A DNA stretch of 64,000 nucleotides. Source: Rhexocercosporidium sp. MPI-PUGE-AT-0058 (taxonomy: Eukaryota > Ascomycota > Leotiomycetes > Helotiales). Positions 10,104-23,200 of the stretch are shown here, piece after piece. Every line of letters starts with the position of its first letter. Within the stretch, counting starts at the first letter, position 1. Below the pieces are notes generated by a model. That model searched no databases. It saw only the letters and a program-made list of their open reading frames with translations, and was not told the origin of the DNA. Location of the stretch: assembly GCA_020746875.1 (NCBI GenBank), contig JAGTJL010000001.1, forward strand, positions 1,674,001 to 1,738,000, read 5' to 3'. Position numbers and translations under genes: made by a program.

Positions 10104-12828
10104 TGAACCGGGCTGAATCCTGACTGAAGCTCGGTAGCCCATGCTCACTCCCTTGACCCACTTCACTAAGCCATCCAATAATTTGCTTGAGTCCTCTGGA
10201 GGGTTTTGTGCTTCTTTCTTCTGGTCATCGTTTGAGAGCAAGTATCGTATCCTATCAGATGCTAGACCTGTATCAAAGATCAAATCTCCGTATCAATAAC
10301 TCAGTAATACACGACTCCACAACACACCTCCGACATCTCATATCCGATTCTCAAAGACCAATACAAGCCCGACACATATAGTGCTTTTCATATCACGACT
10401 CCACAAGATATTCTCAAGAACGAAAATGAAGTCGGAGTGGGTTCCCAAAAGGAAAAAAATAAAGTAGGAGAAATTGGATACCTTTACACCTTCGTATGAT
10501 CAATCATCATCGAGGTTTTTTCTTTTTATTCTCCAGTTCGGAAATTGGATTGCAACGTATAGACAAGAGTAGACCCGACGATGTGACAGAGGTACCCTGG
10601 TTTCTTTGCTTGGGAGTTCCGGGAATTTGTTCCCGCCAGTGGAGAAGTTTGATCCGGTGGTTTGGCTGCTGGGTTTCCCTGCAGTTCGGGGTGATACTGG
10701 ATGATGGGATGGGATGGGATTGAAGGTGTTTTTATTGTTTGGGTAATTGGAGGTCCTGGCTTCGTCGCTTGACAATTTGGATTTGGCTGGTTGATGAAAA
10801 TTTGAAAGCATGAAGAAGTACACAGTCATGTTCTACCGGCAATCCTGGGAAGAGTCACGGAAAGAGAAAGAGCCGCGGCAGAGAATTAAAATAGGCCATA
10901 AAATAAAGCCAGAACAAAAGATCACGCAGTCATAGTAGAGAGAGTCAGAAGTACTATAAGTGTAACGAGAGTGGGGCTTTCATACAAGGAACAGCTCTCG
11001 AAGAAGGAAACATGGCGAACACGAAGGTTCCTTCCCGATCTGACATCCAAGGATATCCTTGAAATATAGCGTTTGACAACCTCACTTGATGGGTAGTTTC
11101 CGCGTGCACTGTGCTGGTATCGAACCCTGCCGGAGCCGGTGGCCTGGATATGGTGATGACTTGGGTTTTTTTTTGCCCTCCGGGTAATTTGAAATAATTA
11201 TAGTGGAGATGGAATAGACGTCGTGAAACGATTTCCTGACTTGAGTCAAACGGCTGTTAGGAGACATTGTCACGATTTGTTGAATTTGAAGTAGGGTTAC
11301 CGTACCTGTCAGCCACCGAGCCTTATTAGCCGGGTGAGCTTCTCTCGCGTAAGTGGAGATGTTTACTTTCGTGGAAGGAAGGCCGCTGCTTGAAGGAAGC
11401 GAATGCTCTCATAACTTCTCGTAAAGTTGCTTCGGACTTAATTTAAGATTCAAAACTTATAATGTGTTACGAAAGTGTGGGTGGGTATCGGCATATGATT
11501 TGGAAGCTCGTATTCTTGCCCAGTGACGCTTAAGATCTCCAGCAACAGCCAGATTCGGGTACTCGAGTACTCATCAGCCACAGCCAAAATGAAGTGAGCA
11601 CCAAAATGGACTGCTGGCGGGTCGGCCTCCTGATTTGGCAGCCCTCCCTTGCAGTATTCTGCCTTGGTGGTGTGGGTGAGGTGTGGCAATCCAGGGATCT
11701 CGATTGGCACCAGGAAAAGCACTGGGGTGATTGATGGCTCGCTTGTTCTCGAAGCGCAGTCGAAGCTGCAGGGGAGAGGCAGATTGGAAGGTGGTTGGTC
11801 GATTCTTTCATGCAAGTCACATCCATCCAGCCATGTGTAAGGACAGTATGTGTACCTGGCAGCAGGGCAAGGCAGGGACAGGGCAGAGCAGGGCATGTTT
11901 GCTGCAGGGTGAAAGGGGCATGCAGCCATCTTCAAAAATGCAACCAACTCCCGGACCGCCAGTTGCTTCTTTCGCAATCCGCTCGTTGTTTGCTGGCCCC
12001 TATCTTTTCTTCTTCTGCATGAAGTGTGATCGAATGTCAAAGGATTGTATTTGATTTGTTTGGAAAAGGAGAAGGAGGAGCAGGAGGACCAGGTGCTCGG
12101 ACTGTTGGTTATATCACAGCTCGTTCACACCGCTCTTGCAACCTGAACGTGTTGCGGACCGGGAAGACAGGAGAGACATGAGAGACAGGACAGACTCCGT
12201 GCGAGGCCGTTTTGGCGGGGAGACGCAAGCTTCCCCTCCTTATGAAACTTGCCGACTTGCAAACGCATGGGATGCTCAAGCCTATCTGATCTTCCCCTCT
12301 TCTCTTCTCTTCTCCTCTGTCCTCTCACGGAGGCGACTGACTCGAAAGATTGGTCTGGGACAACAAATCACGGCCCGCGTCAGACGGAAGATGGCTTTCG
12401 TGGCAGCAAAGCCCAGGCGGAGTGAGTGGTGCTGGTCAGGGCATAAACTTTGTCCCGGAGAGAAAGGCGATCATAGCTCCATCGTGAACTGCTTATTATT
12501 GTATACTTTAGCCAGCGAGATGACAAAAGAGTTCGGAGGCGCTTGTTTGTGCAGGCGTGAAGGCAAATCTACAAGACTCTATCTGTACAGAACAAAACAA
12601 AACTCAAACCAAACCAGACAAGGCAATTTATGGTGTCTTCAGTACATATCAGGCTGTTCTGCCCAGTAGTATATTTCTACATTGGCTCATCTGTACCTGC
12701 ATCTATCTCCTCTACAGTACATATATCTCCGAGCCCAGCGAGATCCGAAGTACCCTGTAGGTGCGAATAATACCAAAACTTAACAATCCATCCATCCGTG
12801 CTGCGAGATGATGCTTGGGAAAAGTCCA

Positions 12829-12852
12829 CCCACCCATCCATCCATCCATCCC
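12829..12852 (+). repeat. (CCAT)n microsatellite
   Basis: Tandem CCAT units, with a shorter related run (TCCATCCATCC) about 40 bp upstream at 12787-12797. Confidence 0.9.
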
Positions 12853-12940
12853 ACTTCAATTATTAGTCTCATCCACTTACTCGCACGACACAGACCTCTT
12901 CCTGTGCTCGCTGGGATTAAATCATAACCTTGTTCCTGAC

Positions 12941-12963
12941 CTGTCCTGTCCTGTCCTGTCCTG
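12941..12963 (+). repeat. (CTGTC)n pentanucleotide microsatellite
   Basis: Four full CTGTC units plus a partial one, in the promoter region of the Sec7 gene. Confidence 0.9.
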
Positions 12964-13737
12964 CTTCCACTCATCGAGATGATTGAAGGGGAATCATGCC
13001 AGATTCTTCTCTTTATTTTAATTTAGCCATACGTCCGTCCTTGCTGACACGACTTGATCTCATCTCATTCTCATTCTCCTCTGGCCTCAGTTCTCTTCTA
13101 CATCCCTCGCGGCCGATGCATTCGTTGTGCTGTGCAGCGCAGAGCATCTGATTGATCGTCTTGCGCTTATTAATTATACAGTACCTGTGTTCAGTTCACG
13201 GCCCACAGCGCCCGCCCCCGACTGGACATCTCTCTCCTCTGGCAAGCTTTCAGCTTCAGCTTCAGGTCCAGCTCGAATCTGCTGCTTCAGCTGTCAAAAT
13301 TCCCGAATCGAACCGGCCACTCCTCTCCCGACAGCATCATCCCCATCATCAATTGTCGCAAGAAACGGATCTCCAAGATCTCCCTCTCTGCCGTCCCTCA
13401 ATACTTACGTCCACAGTCTCTACCGCGTCCCGTCGACCAGGATCCCCAAAAAATAATATCACCTCGGCCGTTTCAATAATCAAACGCCCTCGGTATCAGA
13501 TCCAGATCCCAGCCTGGCTACTATTTGCAGACGACCAAGAAACAATTGCGCAAGGCTCAATCGATCCTGTAATTGCTTACTTGCTGCGCTGCTCGAATGC
13601 CAACCCGCGACGTCGATACTGAATTGCGTTTGGGTGCATGGGCAGCCAACCACAAATCGAGCTGAGCTGATGCCAGTCTTGGACCAGGTCAGGACAATCA
13701 GGACAGGGAACATCTCCAATCGCCCGCCGCCCTCAGC

Positions 13738-16700
13738 ATGCAGTCTTTCGAGAACACGCCCACGTCGCCTGCAAAGCGCCTTGGGATCTCTTTGAATCTC
13801 GATACTGGCTACAAAGGGAAGGGGAAGGGCAAAGACCTCTCTCCCCCACAGACTCCCCCTAAGATGGAAAATCATCGTCCTAACAGAGGCAATATTGCTT
13901 CTGCGAACCGGGCGCTTAATGTACGAACTGGGCCCAGGGAGACTTTTTTGGACGATATTACACCTATCGACCCTGCAAACAATAAAGCTCTGGACCTAGA
14001 AAGGGGTCGGGGTGGAAATCGAGACTCGCACGATCTGTCTTTGTCTCCGCGTCAGGTCACTCGCGACTCGCTGGTCGATAATATGCTACTTTCCCTCGAC
14101 CAATTCTCCTTTGGACAGGACGGAGACGGCTTTGGCAGACATCCTACGGTGGATGAGGAGCAGCTGTATTCGACCTTCGAAGAAGAGGAACCGTACCAGC
14201 CAACACATAATTTCCCCCTGAGGAACGGGCGAGGTGTTGGGCACAATTACTCGTACAGCTCTGACTACGAAGTTGCGGACGACTCGTCTCGATATTCTGG
14301 AGGACAATTGTCTCGTGGGAGAAGGAGTAATAGTAGTTCGAACTTTCAGACGAGTTTGGGGAGGATAAATAGCATCCGGAACGACGGTACAGCGACATTT
14401 TCAGGGACGAGACCTCCCGGGCCGCAGCAGATACCTCCACGAGGAGGGAAAGGAAGCAAGGGGAGCAGTGTGAATAGCTTCGAGCTGGGACACGCGCAGG
14501 TTACAAGTAATCAGCGGTGGGCACATGGTTTGGCTGGACGATCCTCGAGCTTCGACTACGGCAGTGATCGTATTGCGATGAATGCGCCCTCACAATCTAT
14601 ACCTCGACCGATAGAAACGAATATCCCTCCCTTTGATCAATACGATTACGATGCTGCACCAACACCCACAGTGCCAGTTGGGCCACGAAGAGTACGGCCT
14701 GCGTCTCCAATAATCATCCCTCAGCCAGAACCAGTACAAGCCAGCCCGCCACAGAAGCTGGAGAGGAAAAGGAGCACACGCTCTTCGAAAAGTGGTTACA
14801 AGGGCAAGCTGTCCGCCAACAACACATCTGGGGGCAGATTTGATTACGGTTTGAAAGACCGCAATCGCGAATTGCCCCCGATGCCCGCCTTCATCAAAGA
14901 ACCACCCTCTGCGCCTGGGCCATTAGTTGGGTATGGAAAAACGAAAGACCAGCAATCCCCTAGCCTCGCCCAACCCAAAGAACGCCCGGGTTTTTTCAGG
15001 AGAGTCTTTGGCTCGAGGAACACCCCTGTGCCCGCTTCTGAGCCTCCCCCCTCACACGGTTCCACGACATCTGCTGAAACGATGGACCGACCACAGAGTC
15101 GACCTCAGCATATTGGCAACCAAATCAAATCTCAGCTTGCGCATTCACCACGAGAAACCCCTCCTCCCCCAAAGGAATCAGCCCATGTACTTACCAAGAA
15201 ACCGTCATCGTTCTTTCGGCGGCGGAAGAAGTCTGTTTCTGAGCCAGAACCCGTCGTGCCCATGGTTCCACCGTTGCCGGTACAGACAGATAGAGAGCCT
15301 CCTCCTACGAGAGCTCCTCCTAGTCCTGTCAGTAGCCTAAGGAAAGTTATGAATCCATATCTGAGGACCCCTGCCAGGAGTCCGATTGATCTCTTTCCTC
15401 CTCCACCTGGGGATCGGCAAATGAACAACAGTCCAGAGCCCAATGACCGGACTGTAAGAGGGTTTTCGCCAGATTATGAACCCGACAAGAGCGCCACCAT
15501 AAGGACTGTACGACCATACGAGCAGGAACCAGTGGACAGCCTATCATCTTCGCCAGTCCAAAATAATCATGTGCCTAGTTCTGATAATAGGTCATCTAGT
15601 CCAGATGACTCAAAAGACCTCCGTGATGGAACCTTCTTACAAGACAACAGTGACAATGATCCAGATGTTCCAGCAACTTCGAATTCTGCCTCGAGTGCGA
15701 AGGATGGTTCTGTAACGATAAGGCAGGCCGGCCAACAACCCTTGTCATCTGTTGCGAGAGATATGGCGCTTGTTGCAGAGTATGAAAGAGTTCATTCGAG
15801 ACGATCGCCAACAACATCGTCAAAGATTGACCAAACCAAACCTGTCTCGACCGTGGAATCCCCCCGAAGCGTCACGGAATCCAAGTCAAGCATACAACAA
15901 ACCACCTTGACTACGAAACCCAGGACTACGAAAGATGAGGAATGGGTCATGTTAACTCCCACCAAACTGCCTGACCAAACAGATGGCAAAGAAAATCGTG
16001 TCTGGCTCGAGGCATCCTCCTCAGAAGAAGATCTTACTGTGTCTGACCTTGCGCTGCCTTTGAAGTCGGTCCAACCATCGAGTAGTATAATGTCTGGCTC
16101 TACTGATACTGTATACAAATCCGCCACAAGTTTGCCCATTTTGCAAGTTGAAGGCAAAGGTGAGGCTGACCAGTCTCCACTTCAACAGCGACGTCTCTTG
16201 TCCGCTTCAGAAGCAACCAAGTCTCTCGATGACGAATGTCCGGGCGTAGAGGATATTATGCCAAGGGAAGGCGATCACGAAAAGGCCCAAAAGATATACG
16301 ATGGCAATGAGGATTTCATCCAGAAGGAGAAAGCGGCTGCATGGATGGGAGAAGATAGTCCTGTTCGTTTGAGGACACTAGTGGCTTACATGGAGCTCTA
16401 CAACTTTTCGAATCTGAATATCCTTGCAGCGCTCCGGCTCATGTGTGGTCGATTGGTATTGAAAGCTGAGAGCCAGCAAGTCGATCGGATATTGGTCAAT
16501 TTTGCCAAACGCTGGTGTCATTGCAACCCTAATCACGGATTCAAAGGAATTGGTAAGTCTCTCGTGTCCAAATGCCGGGAAATATGCTAACAGTATCTAG
16601 ATGTGGTTCACACCATCTGTTATTCGATTCTCTTGCTAAATACTGATTTGCATCTTGCGGACATTGAACAGAAAATGACTCGCAGCCAGTTTGTAAAGAA

Positions 16701-18625
16701 CACGATGCCCACGGTCCGTAAAAGTGTGGCCGATCTAGCTCCTGATGCTTTCGAGCCGACGAGACCGACAATATTACCAGGGAAAAGTTCGACCTTCGAT
16801 TCTGCCAAGCAAAACAGCGATGTTTCCTTGAAGCCCGAAAGATCCTCAATCGAAGTTGAGAGGCCTTCTTGGAGAACGTCCTTCAAACCACCACCACGAG
16901 CTGACTCCGATGGAATTTCGCCTACACCGCTGGACTACGATACACCTCTTGACGATTGTGGACCTTTAGTGAAGGCACCATTTCATGGAACTCTACGGAC
17001 ATGGGAAGTGCAAGTTGAGATTGTGCTCAAGGACTTTTACAACTCCATTCGAAGTGAGCGCTTGCCATTGTTCGGCGCACCTCTGGAGAAACCTTCTATT
17101 CAAGCAGCTTCATCAAACAGCCTTTCGGTTTTCACAAATGGAATGCTACGTCGGACTCCCAGTGTTTTGAGCAAAGCACCATCAGAGTCTCAAAGCTTTG
17201 TCAGAGGAAGAACCGCAGAGACTGTGCGTGTTGGAAATGGGAAATGGGCCAGCAAGAATCGATCACGGCCCCGCCTATATCCAGGCTCGGGTATGGGATC
17301 CAGCCGAACAAGCTTAGATGACCAATCTTCAATGTGGAGCCCATCTGTGTCATCCAGTACTTGGAGTAAATACTCGCTCGGGAAGACGCATACCTCGATG
17401 TCTGTTGACTCACTTGGCTCAGGATTCCCTCAGGGCGACTATCAGCAGTCCATTGGATTCGCCAATGCGCTCAGTCAGGCTATTATTCGCGAGGAGACCA
17501 TTGTGAGTGCTGGAAGCAACGGTAGCGAGCGTGATGAAAATGAAGAGCCCCGCGTTGCACCTTTACTTGAAGATGAGTCCCTGGAACTGCACGGAGCACC
17601 ATGGGCGAAGGAAGGAATTGTCAAGCACAAGCATCATCTGGAGGCTCTGGACAAGAAAGCCAAAGATCGCAATTGGAGCGAGGTTTTTGCTGTCATCGAG
17701 AAGGGTTACATGAGCCTCTTTTCGTTCTCGTCGAAAAGCATTCGCAACAAGAACAAAGGCAAAGCCGCTGGGGGTGTTGTGGGTGGTGGCAATTGGCAAG
17801 AAAATGCTCAAAGTCTCGGCTCGTTCCTGCTCCGGCAGACAATCGCCAGTGCTCTCCCATCTCCTGGGTACTCGAAGGCTCGTCCCCATGTCTGGGCTCT
17901 TTCGTTACCATCCGGGGCTGTTCATCTTTTCCAGGTCGGTACACCAGATATCGTCAAGGAGTTTGTCTCAACCGCCAACTACTGGAGTGCTCGATTGTCG
18001 AACCATCCTCTAGTTGGAGGCATCAGCAACATCGAATATGGTTGGTCCGACTCTATCGTCAACAATTCGTTGGTAAATGCCATCAACGAGTCTACCAGGC
18101 CATCTACCAGTGGGAATAGACCAAGTCTTCAAAGCTCTCTGCGGTCGAGTCTTGACCAAGGATATAATGGTGGAAGCTTCAGATCGCGATTACCAGGAGA
18201 CAAAATTTTCATTTCAGATTGGTCACCCCCAACTCAGAGCATGAGAGCTAGCAACCTGATGGAGGCTGATCAATTACGTACTTTGTCGGACTATGTGACC
18301 GGGATTGAGGATGAGCTGCAAAAGCACAACCAATTGCGCAGTCCGATGTTGCTTGCCGTAAGTTGTTCAATCCCATCATTTAAGTCCCACTAACAGGAAA
18401 CAGTTCACTCCGCGTCATCCAAACGCCCAGAAGGCCATGGCGAACTGGGAGAAGAAATCCTCATATCTTCTTCGAGAAATCGTCAAGTTCAGGACCTACA
18501 TCGACTCCTTGGCAGCTGCGGATATCGGCAAGCAAAAGATCTATGCCGAAAGAGCGGAACGACAAGCACCCGAGGTCGATGATGACGATGATAATGAAGG
18601 CGATATCACCCTCAGGCCAGAATAA
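13738..18625 (+). CDS. Sec7-PH Arf guanine-nucleotide exchange factor (EFA6/Yel1-like)
   Basis: Predicted exchange factor that loads an Arf GTPase (Arf6/Arf3 class) at the cell cortex. Exons 13738-16552, 16601-18357 and 18404-18625 give 1597 residues. The first ~840 are disordered and rich in Ser/Pro, with poly-Pro SH3-type sites. The Sec7 domain spans about 845-1000, split by intron 1: AAAWMGEDSPVRLRTLVAYMELYNFSN..., GRLVLKAESQQVDRI with E911 as the likely glutamic finger, NPNHGFKGI, then YSILLLNTDLHLADIEQKM and QFVKNTM. A PH domain lies at about 1270-1390 (KEGIVKHKHHLEALDKKAKDRNWSEVFAVI... to YWSARLS). The C-terminus has a predicted helical region (NWEKKSSYLLREIVKFRTYIDSL) and an acidic tail. 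Sec7 plus C-terminal PH and helix is the EFA6/Yel1 plan. Ortholog name is inference. The gene converges on the HeLo-E2 gene. Confidence 0.9.
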
Positions 18626-20244
18626 ATAACTGGATGATTTTTTTTTGTTCTGTATTACATTCAAGGAGACGGACGAGTTCATGCCTATATGGTACTCTTC
18701 TACACTCCACTTCACCATACTTTCGAACGCAGACCTTCTTCTTCAAAATACAAGGATCTGGATACACCTTGGGTTTGCAGTTGGAGAGGAGCTTGCAGTT
18801 TGTACAGACATGACCCTTCTTGGTGGTTTTGTATGTTTCGGGCGGCGGCGGAAGTCTTCGGGGTCTAGACGTGTTAAGAACCCTCATTGGCTAGCTGTAT
18901 AGTTTTGTTGGAGATAGCACGGCGTTGGTTTTGTGTGCCTGTTTTTTATTTGTTGTCGTAGTGTATACCCCTTTTGGCTTTGATGCTCGTTGTTTTGTGT
19001 TGTTTTCCCCGCGTGTTCTTTTGTTCGCTTCTAGAAGGAAACTGGCTTGGATTGGATATTACGTGCATGAATAGCGAGGGGACAGGGTTTGGAGAGGGAT
19101 AGAAGCAACGGAGATCAGTTTCATGAAAATACGAGATTATGATGCTGGATGAGGTGGGAGGGAGTCTTTTGTTGTAATTATTTTTTCGGTTTAGAGTGGC
19201 GGGGTGCATTATGGGGCAAGATTGGTGATGAGGTGTTTCGGGATATAGTGTGGAAAGTACGAGGAGGAGTAGGAGGAGACGAGGAAGGAAATACAAAATT
19301 TTAATTCTCTGTTCACTCACTTGTTGAATCTCTCAGCCATCCATCCGAGCCATGATCTTTAGCCCTAGCGTCCATTTTATTTTTTCAACAGTGAACGAAA
19401 GATATGGGAGTCTAGCGAGTACTCGACACGTTCACCCATTTCGAAAGAAGTACAGTGCATTGCATTATTTACAGAAGCTCCATCTCTTATTCCTCGAATC
19501 CTTCCTTATCATCATCTCCTCAATTCACTTCCCGTAAAAGTACACGGAAGTAAGTACACATCGCCCCCCCTCATCCCTATCCTCCCCAGCTTAGATACGC
19601 GCTGGTTAGCTAGTCTATTCCTTGATACGTTAATATTCCCACCGAATCCGGTACGGAGACTGTTGTTGCTCACATATTCGTCTTGTTTTGGGTTCGCGTT
19701 GTTGTAGCCCTTGTCTCATTGTATATCCTCGCTTAATACCTCGAAATAAACAAACACTATCGAATATCGAGGCAGGAGGAACGAACGCACATGATGCCTG
19801 GTGAGGATCTCGGAACAGATGAAATGATGATAATGATTTCTGTATGGAAATGGGAATCCTAGAGTGATGATCAAGCCTCTATTACTAGGTGATAGTACTA
19901 GTATGGAGGCTTTAGATAGGCTCTGATATCTTGCGGAGAGAGGTGCAGCAGATCCGAAGTTCCAAGGTGAAATGCGACAGTTGGAACACATTCAAATATG
20001 AAGATAGCTTTACGTTTTTGATGTTTCGACACCATATGATGTCGAGGTAGAAACACAATGTGAACAACCACTCATATCCACGCAGAAGATAAGAGACCCG
20101 CTGGCCAAAGCAGCTAGACCGGGACTTGGGAATGTGGATACTAGCTGTATTATGTACTCTGCTTGCTTCCTAAAAAACGACGCTCTCAGATACGCTGATT
20201 TCTTAACTCAATCGAAGTGCCAGTGTAAGCAGCAGGTTTAAATA
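18626..20244. other. convergent intergenic region
   Basis: Lies between the 3' ends of the Sec7 gene (+) and the HeLo-E2 gene (-). No gene recognised; open frames at 18946-19320 and 19716-19991 have no domain signal. An AATAAA-like AATAAAT overlaps the Sec7 stop codon. Confidence 0.5.
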
Positions 20245-23200
20245 TTAAAGCCCTGTGGAGAATGGTGCAAGGCGCTGGAAAAGCCTCAGTACCTCATACC
20301 ATAATTTCAAGTCAACCTCACGAGAAAAGGCAAAGCTCATCCACGCCGTCCGCGATACCTGAGTGGGTCCTGTACAATCAATTGAGAACATTAGGTACCC
20401 CGGTCCAGGGGGGCATGTCACAGTTCTCACTTCCTTCACTTTATAGAGATCAAAGCTCTGGCCTGCACCTGTGTTCAACGGCGAACAGACAAGCAGACTG
20501 AAGCGTGACAGGCCCTGATTCGATAGACAGATCGAGACAGGAGTCCTGTATTCTACCACTCGGATTACCGCCATAAAGCTGAACAACCTTGGAGGGAGGA
20601 AAGCGTCAAGATTGATAGTGCGCAATGGATCTCCATGCATAGCCGGTCTGAATGAGGAAGGCTCGTCTTTTCGCAAGGTGACACCATCGAAAGGTCCACT
20701 AGGCCGAAAAAAGGCAATAATCTTAGAGCTGGAGGAGATCTCGAGAAATTCCGAGCCGTGTAATAGGAGTAAAATCCTAAGAGCAAAAGCCAGAAGCAGT
20801 CCCATGACACGACCATTGGGGACAGTATCGTCAGGTGAGTCTCGTATCCAATTGGATTGGATCCCTTTGAACGCTAGCTGCCAAAGTTCACCGCCGGGGA
20901 TGTAATCGGAAATCTGGACATTCAACTCTCTGAAGTCGTCCCAAGATCTGAAAATAACCCAGTCAAGCCGGTTGGGAAGGCCAGAAACATTGCTGATTGA
21001 TATTTGGTAAAATTTTGCTGATGTAGTTTCCGATACGTCCAAAGTACATTCCTTGCATGCATTTAAGAATGGACCGGTACACCCCTGAATCATCCTATCA
21101 AGATCCGCCGGTGTTGAAACACGAGAGGTTTTTTTAGAGACTGAAGAGGCTAATTCAAAAAGTGAATACCAGATTGAAGTGTCGGACACATTCTCATCTC
21201 GCACGCTTTTGGAATTCAGATGTTCCCTTGAAATTCGAATTAATTGGCTCAAGTCAGACCCTGTCGAGTTTGCCGTCGAGTCTTGCGCCTGCTGTTCCAA
21301 TGGTCCGTCTTTCCTGCTGTCTAAAAATATGTACCACTTTTGTTCTACTTGCTCGAGACTTATGCGAGACGCCAACGGAGACTGTTCTTGTATTCTCGAA
21401 GCGTAGCTTTTCCGGCCCGATAACGTAGCTTCGTTCGAAGTCGGGAAGATACTTTCTCCCAGAGCTTTGTCATCGTAAATTTTGCGCAGGGATTCTTGAA
21501 TACTAGCCACATCGACAGATGACGGCCTTTCTTTGAAGTTCAGGTCAGGCTTCCAGGCATCCAAGTCCTCGGAGTAGTTATCTTCCAGAAACAATAATTT
21601 GGTCTCATCAGGTCTCGGCCCAGTTGCCCACTGCTTTGTGAACAGCCTGGCACTGCGGCAGTATTCATCGTAGTCCTCGAGATACTTCATAGCGATTTCT
21701 GGTACCAAAGGATCCTCAACATCAGGCGATGCCAGAAGCCCACAAAGCGCAGTCAAGAGCGCTCCCAATGACCATTTGACTTGTTTTGAATTGCCTGAGA
21801 ACCATGCAGCCGAAGGATCGCTTACAGGAACTGTGCTGAAGCCAGCTGAAAGTACAGCGTTCCATTTGTCTCTATAATCAGCGCATATGTGCCCTTGCGG
21901 CGAGATGTTCGGATGGTAGATTTTGGTGTGAAACCTCATCAGGGGCGGTCCATAAGGATCTGTGACTGACAGCTTGATGGTGATCCAGAAGATGCCGCCT
22001 TCATAGGGAGTTTCGGGTGGCCCTTCGATACTTGCTAGGACTCTGTCCAGGCTATCGTCGATAGGTATGGCGCTTATGAAAGGAACTTTCCCAGCTCGAA
22101 TATCCCGAAGCTCCAGAAACATGCGTTTTGCAGCAGCTGAACCGCTGTTGGCATGAGCAATGATCTTTCCCGAGCTGTTGATCCAGCGGGCTGAATCTTC
22201 CTCCTTCGTTTTCCGCAACTGCTCCCCGTAATGAACGTCTCCCATTTTGAAGCTCAAAGTTGTCCTCGGCTTGGCTTTGCCGAGTAGGTCACTTAACAAG
22301 CGTTGATTTTGAGGCACACCTGTCGAGAAGACCGAATCAGAGGTATATATCCAGGGAATGTTCTCCACATCATGCTTCAAGTTTAGATCCAGGGCATCCA
22401 GAGTTGCCTCCATATCTTGCGCCAAATCGTTCGACGTGAAACTGCACATTCTCTCCTTTTGCAGACATCTGGCGCAAGATATGTCGGGGCCATTCGAAAC
22501 ACATTTGTAATGTTCTTCAAGACACTCCTTACATGAGGCTGCCGGCTTGATTCTTTCCTTTTGCCGGCGTAGAGGTGGTACCGGACGGCTTCTCTGAATG
22601 TCGACCTCGGCGGCGGAAGCGGAAAGTGTAGATACACTCGCACGCTCCCCGATGGGCTTATTTGCGACTCCTGAAGGCCTTGTATTGGCAGTGACGAAGG
22701 AACCTGTAGTGGCTGTCACGGCAGAGCACGTAGAGCTCGTCTCTCCACTTTGTCGTTCGACGTAAGATCCTACAATGTCAAGCAAACGCTGACTGGCAGT
22801 ATCGGAAACCGAGTGCTGGGATGAGCTGTGTCTCGAAGCAGCGTCACGGAGTAGTCTGAGGCTCCGTGTGTCTGAAATACTTTCGATCTCCTCACAAAGT
22901 CTTGCGTGCTGTTGTTCAAGCAACCCTAAAGATATTGTTATGCTCTCAAGACCATCAACTAAATTCTTAAGCCGACTGATCAGATTTTCGAAATTTGGGG
23001 CGTTGTGAATAGCCCACCGTGTAGCGGTCCATGTCTTTGCACCTTTCTGGGTTTTTCGGACTCGAGATTTGAATTTCTCGAACGAGCCTTTGAAGATGTC
23101 AAGACCTCGAGACGTTGCTAGTTCGGCGCCATGTGGAACCGACTTCAACCCACTTCGTTCGTCCACTCGCCTAGCTTCGTCTAGCAATGACTTGATGAGA

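Larger units (their letters stand above)
9651..13737. other. 4-kb intergenic region upstream of the Sec7 gene
   Basis: No gene supported. Open frames at 11450-12040 and 12136-12669 run through without recognisable domains, and the latter lacks an ATG at its opening. The interval carries several microsatellites: (GGA)n near 10084, (CCAT)n near 12829 and (CTGTC)n near 12941. A strongly pyrimidine-rich tract lies around 12290-12330, with CT-rich sequence from 13060 to the ATG at 13738, as expected for the promoter and long leader of the large gene downstream. Confidence 0.5.

Noticed and set aside
11110..11150. Possible tRNA T-arm (TATCGAACCCTGCC, minus strand)
   Set aside because: The flanking bases do not form a five-pair T stem, and no anticodon or acceptor stem can be drawn.
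12136..12669. 177-codon + strand open frame upstream of the Sec7 gene
   Set aside because: It opens without an ATG, has no domain, and lies in pyrimidine-rich promoter-like sequence.
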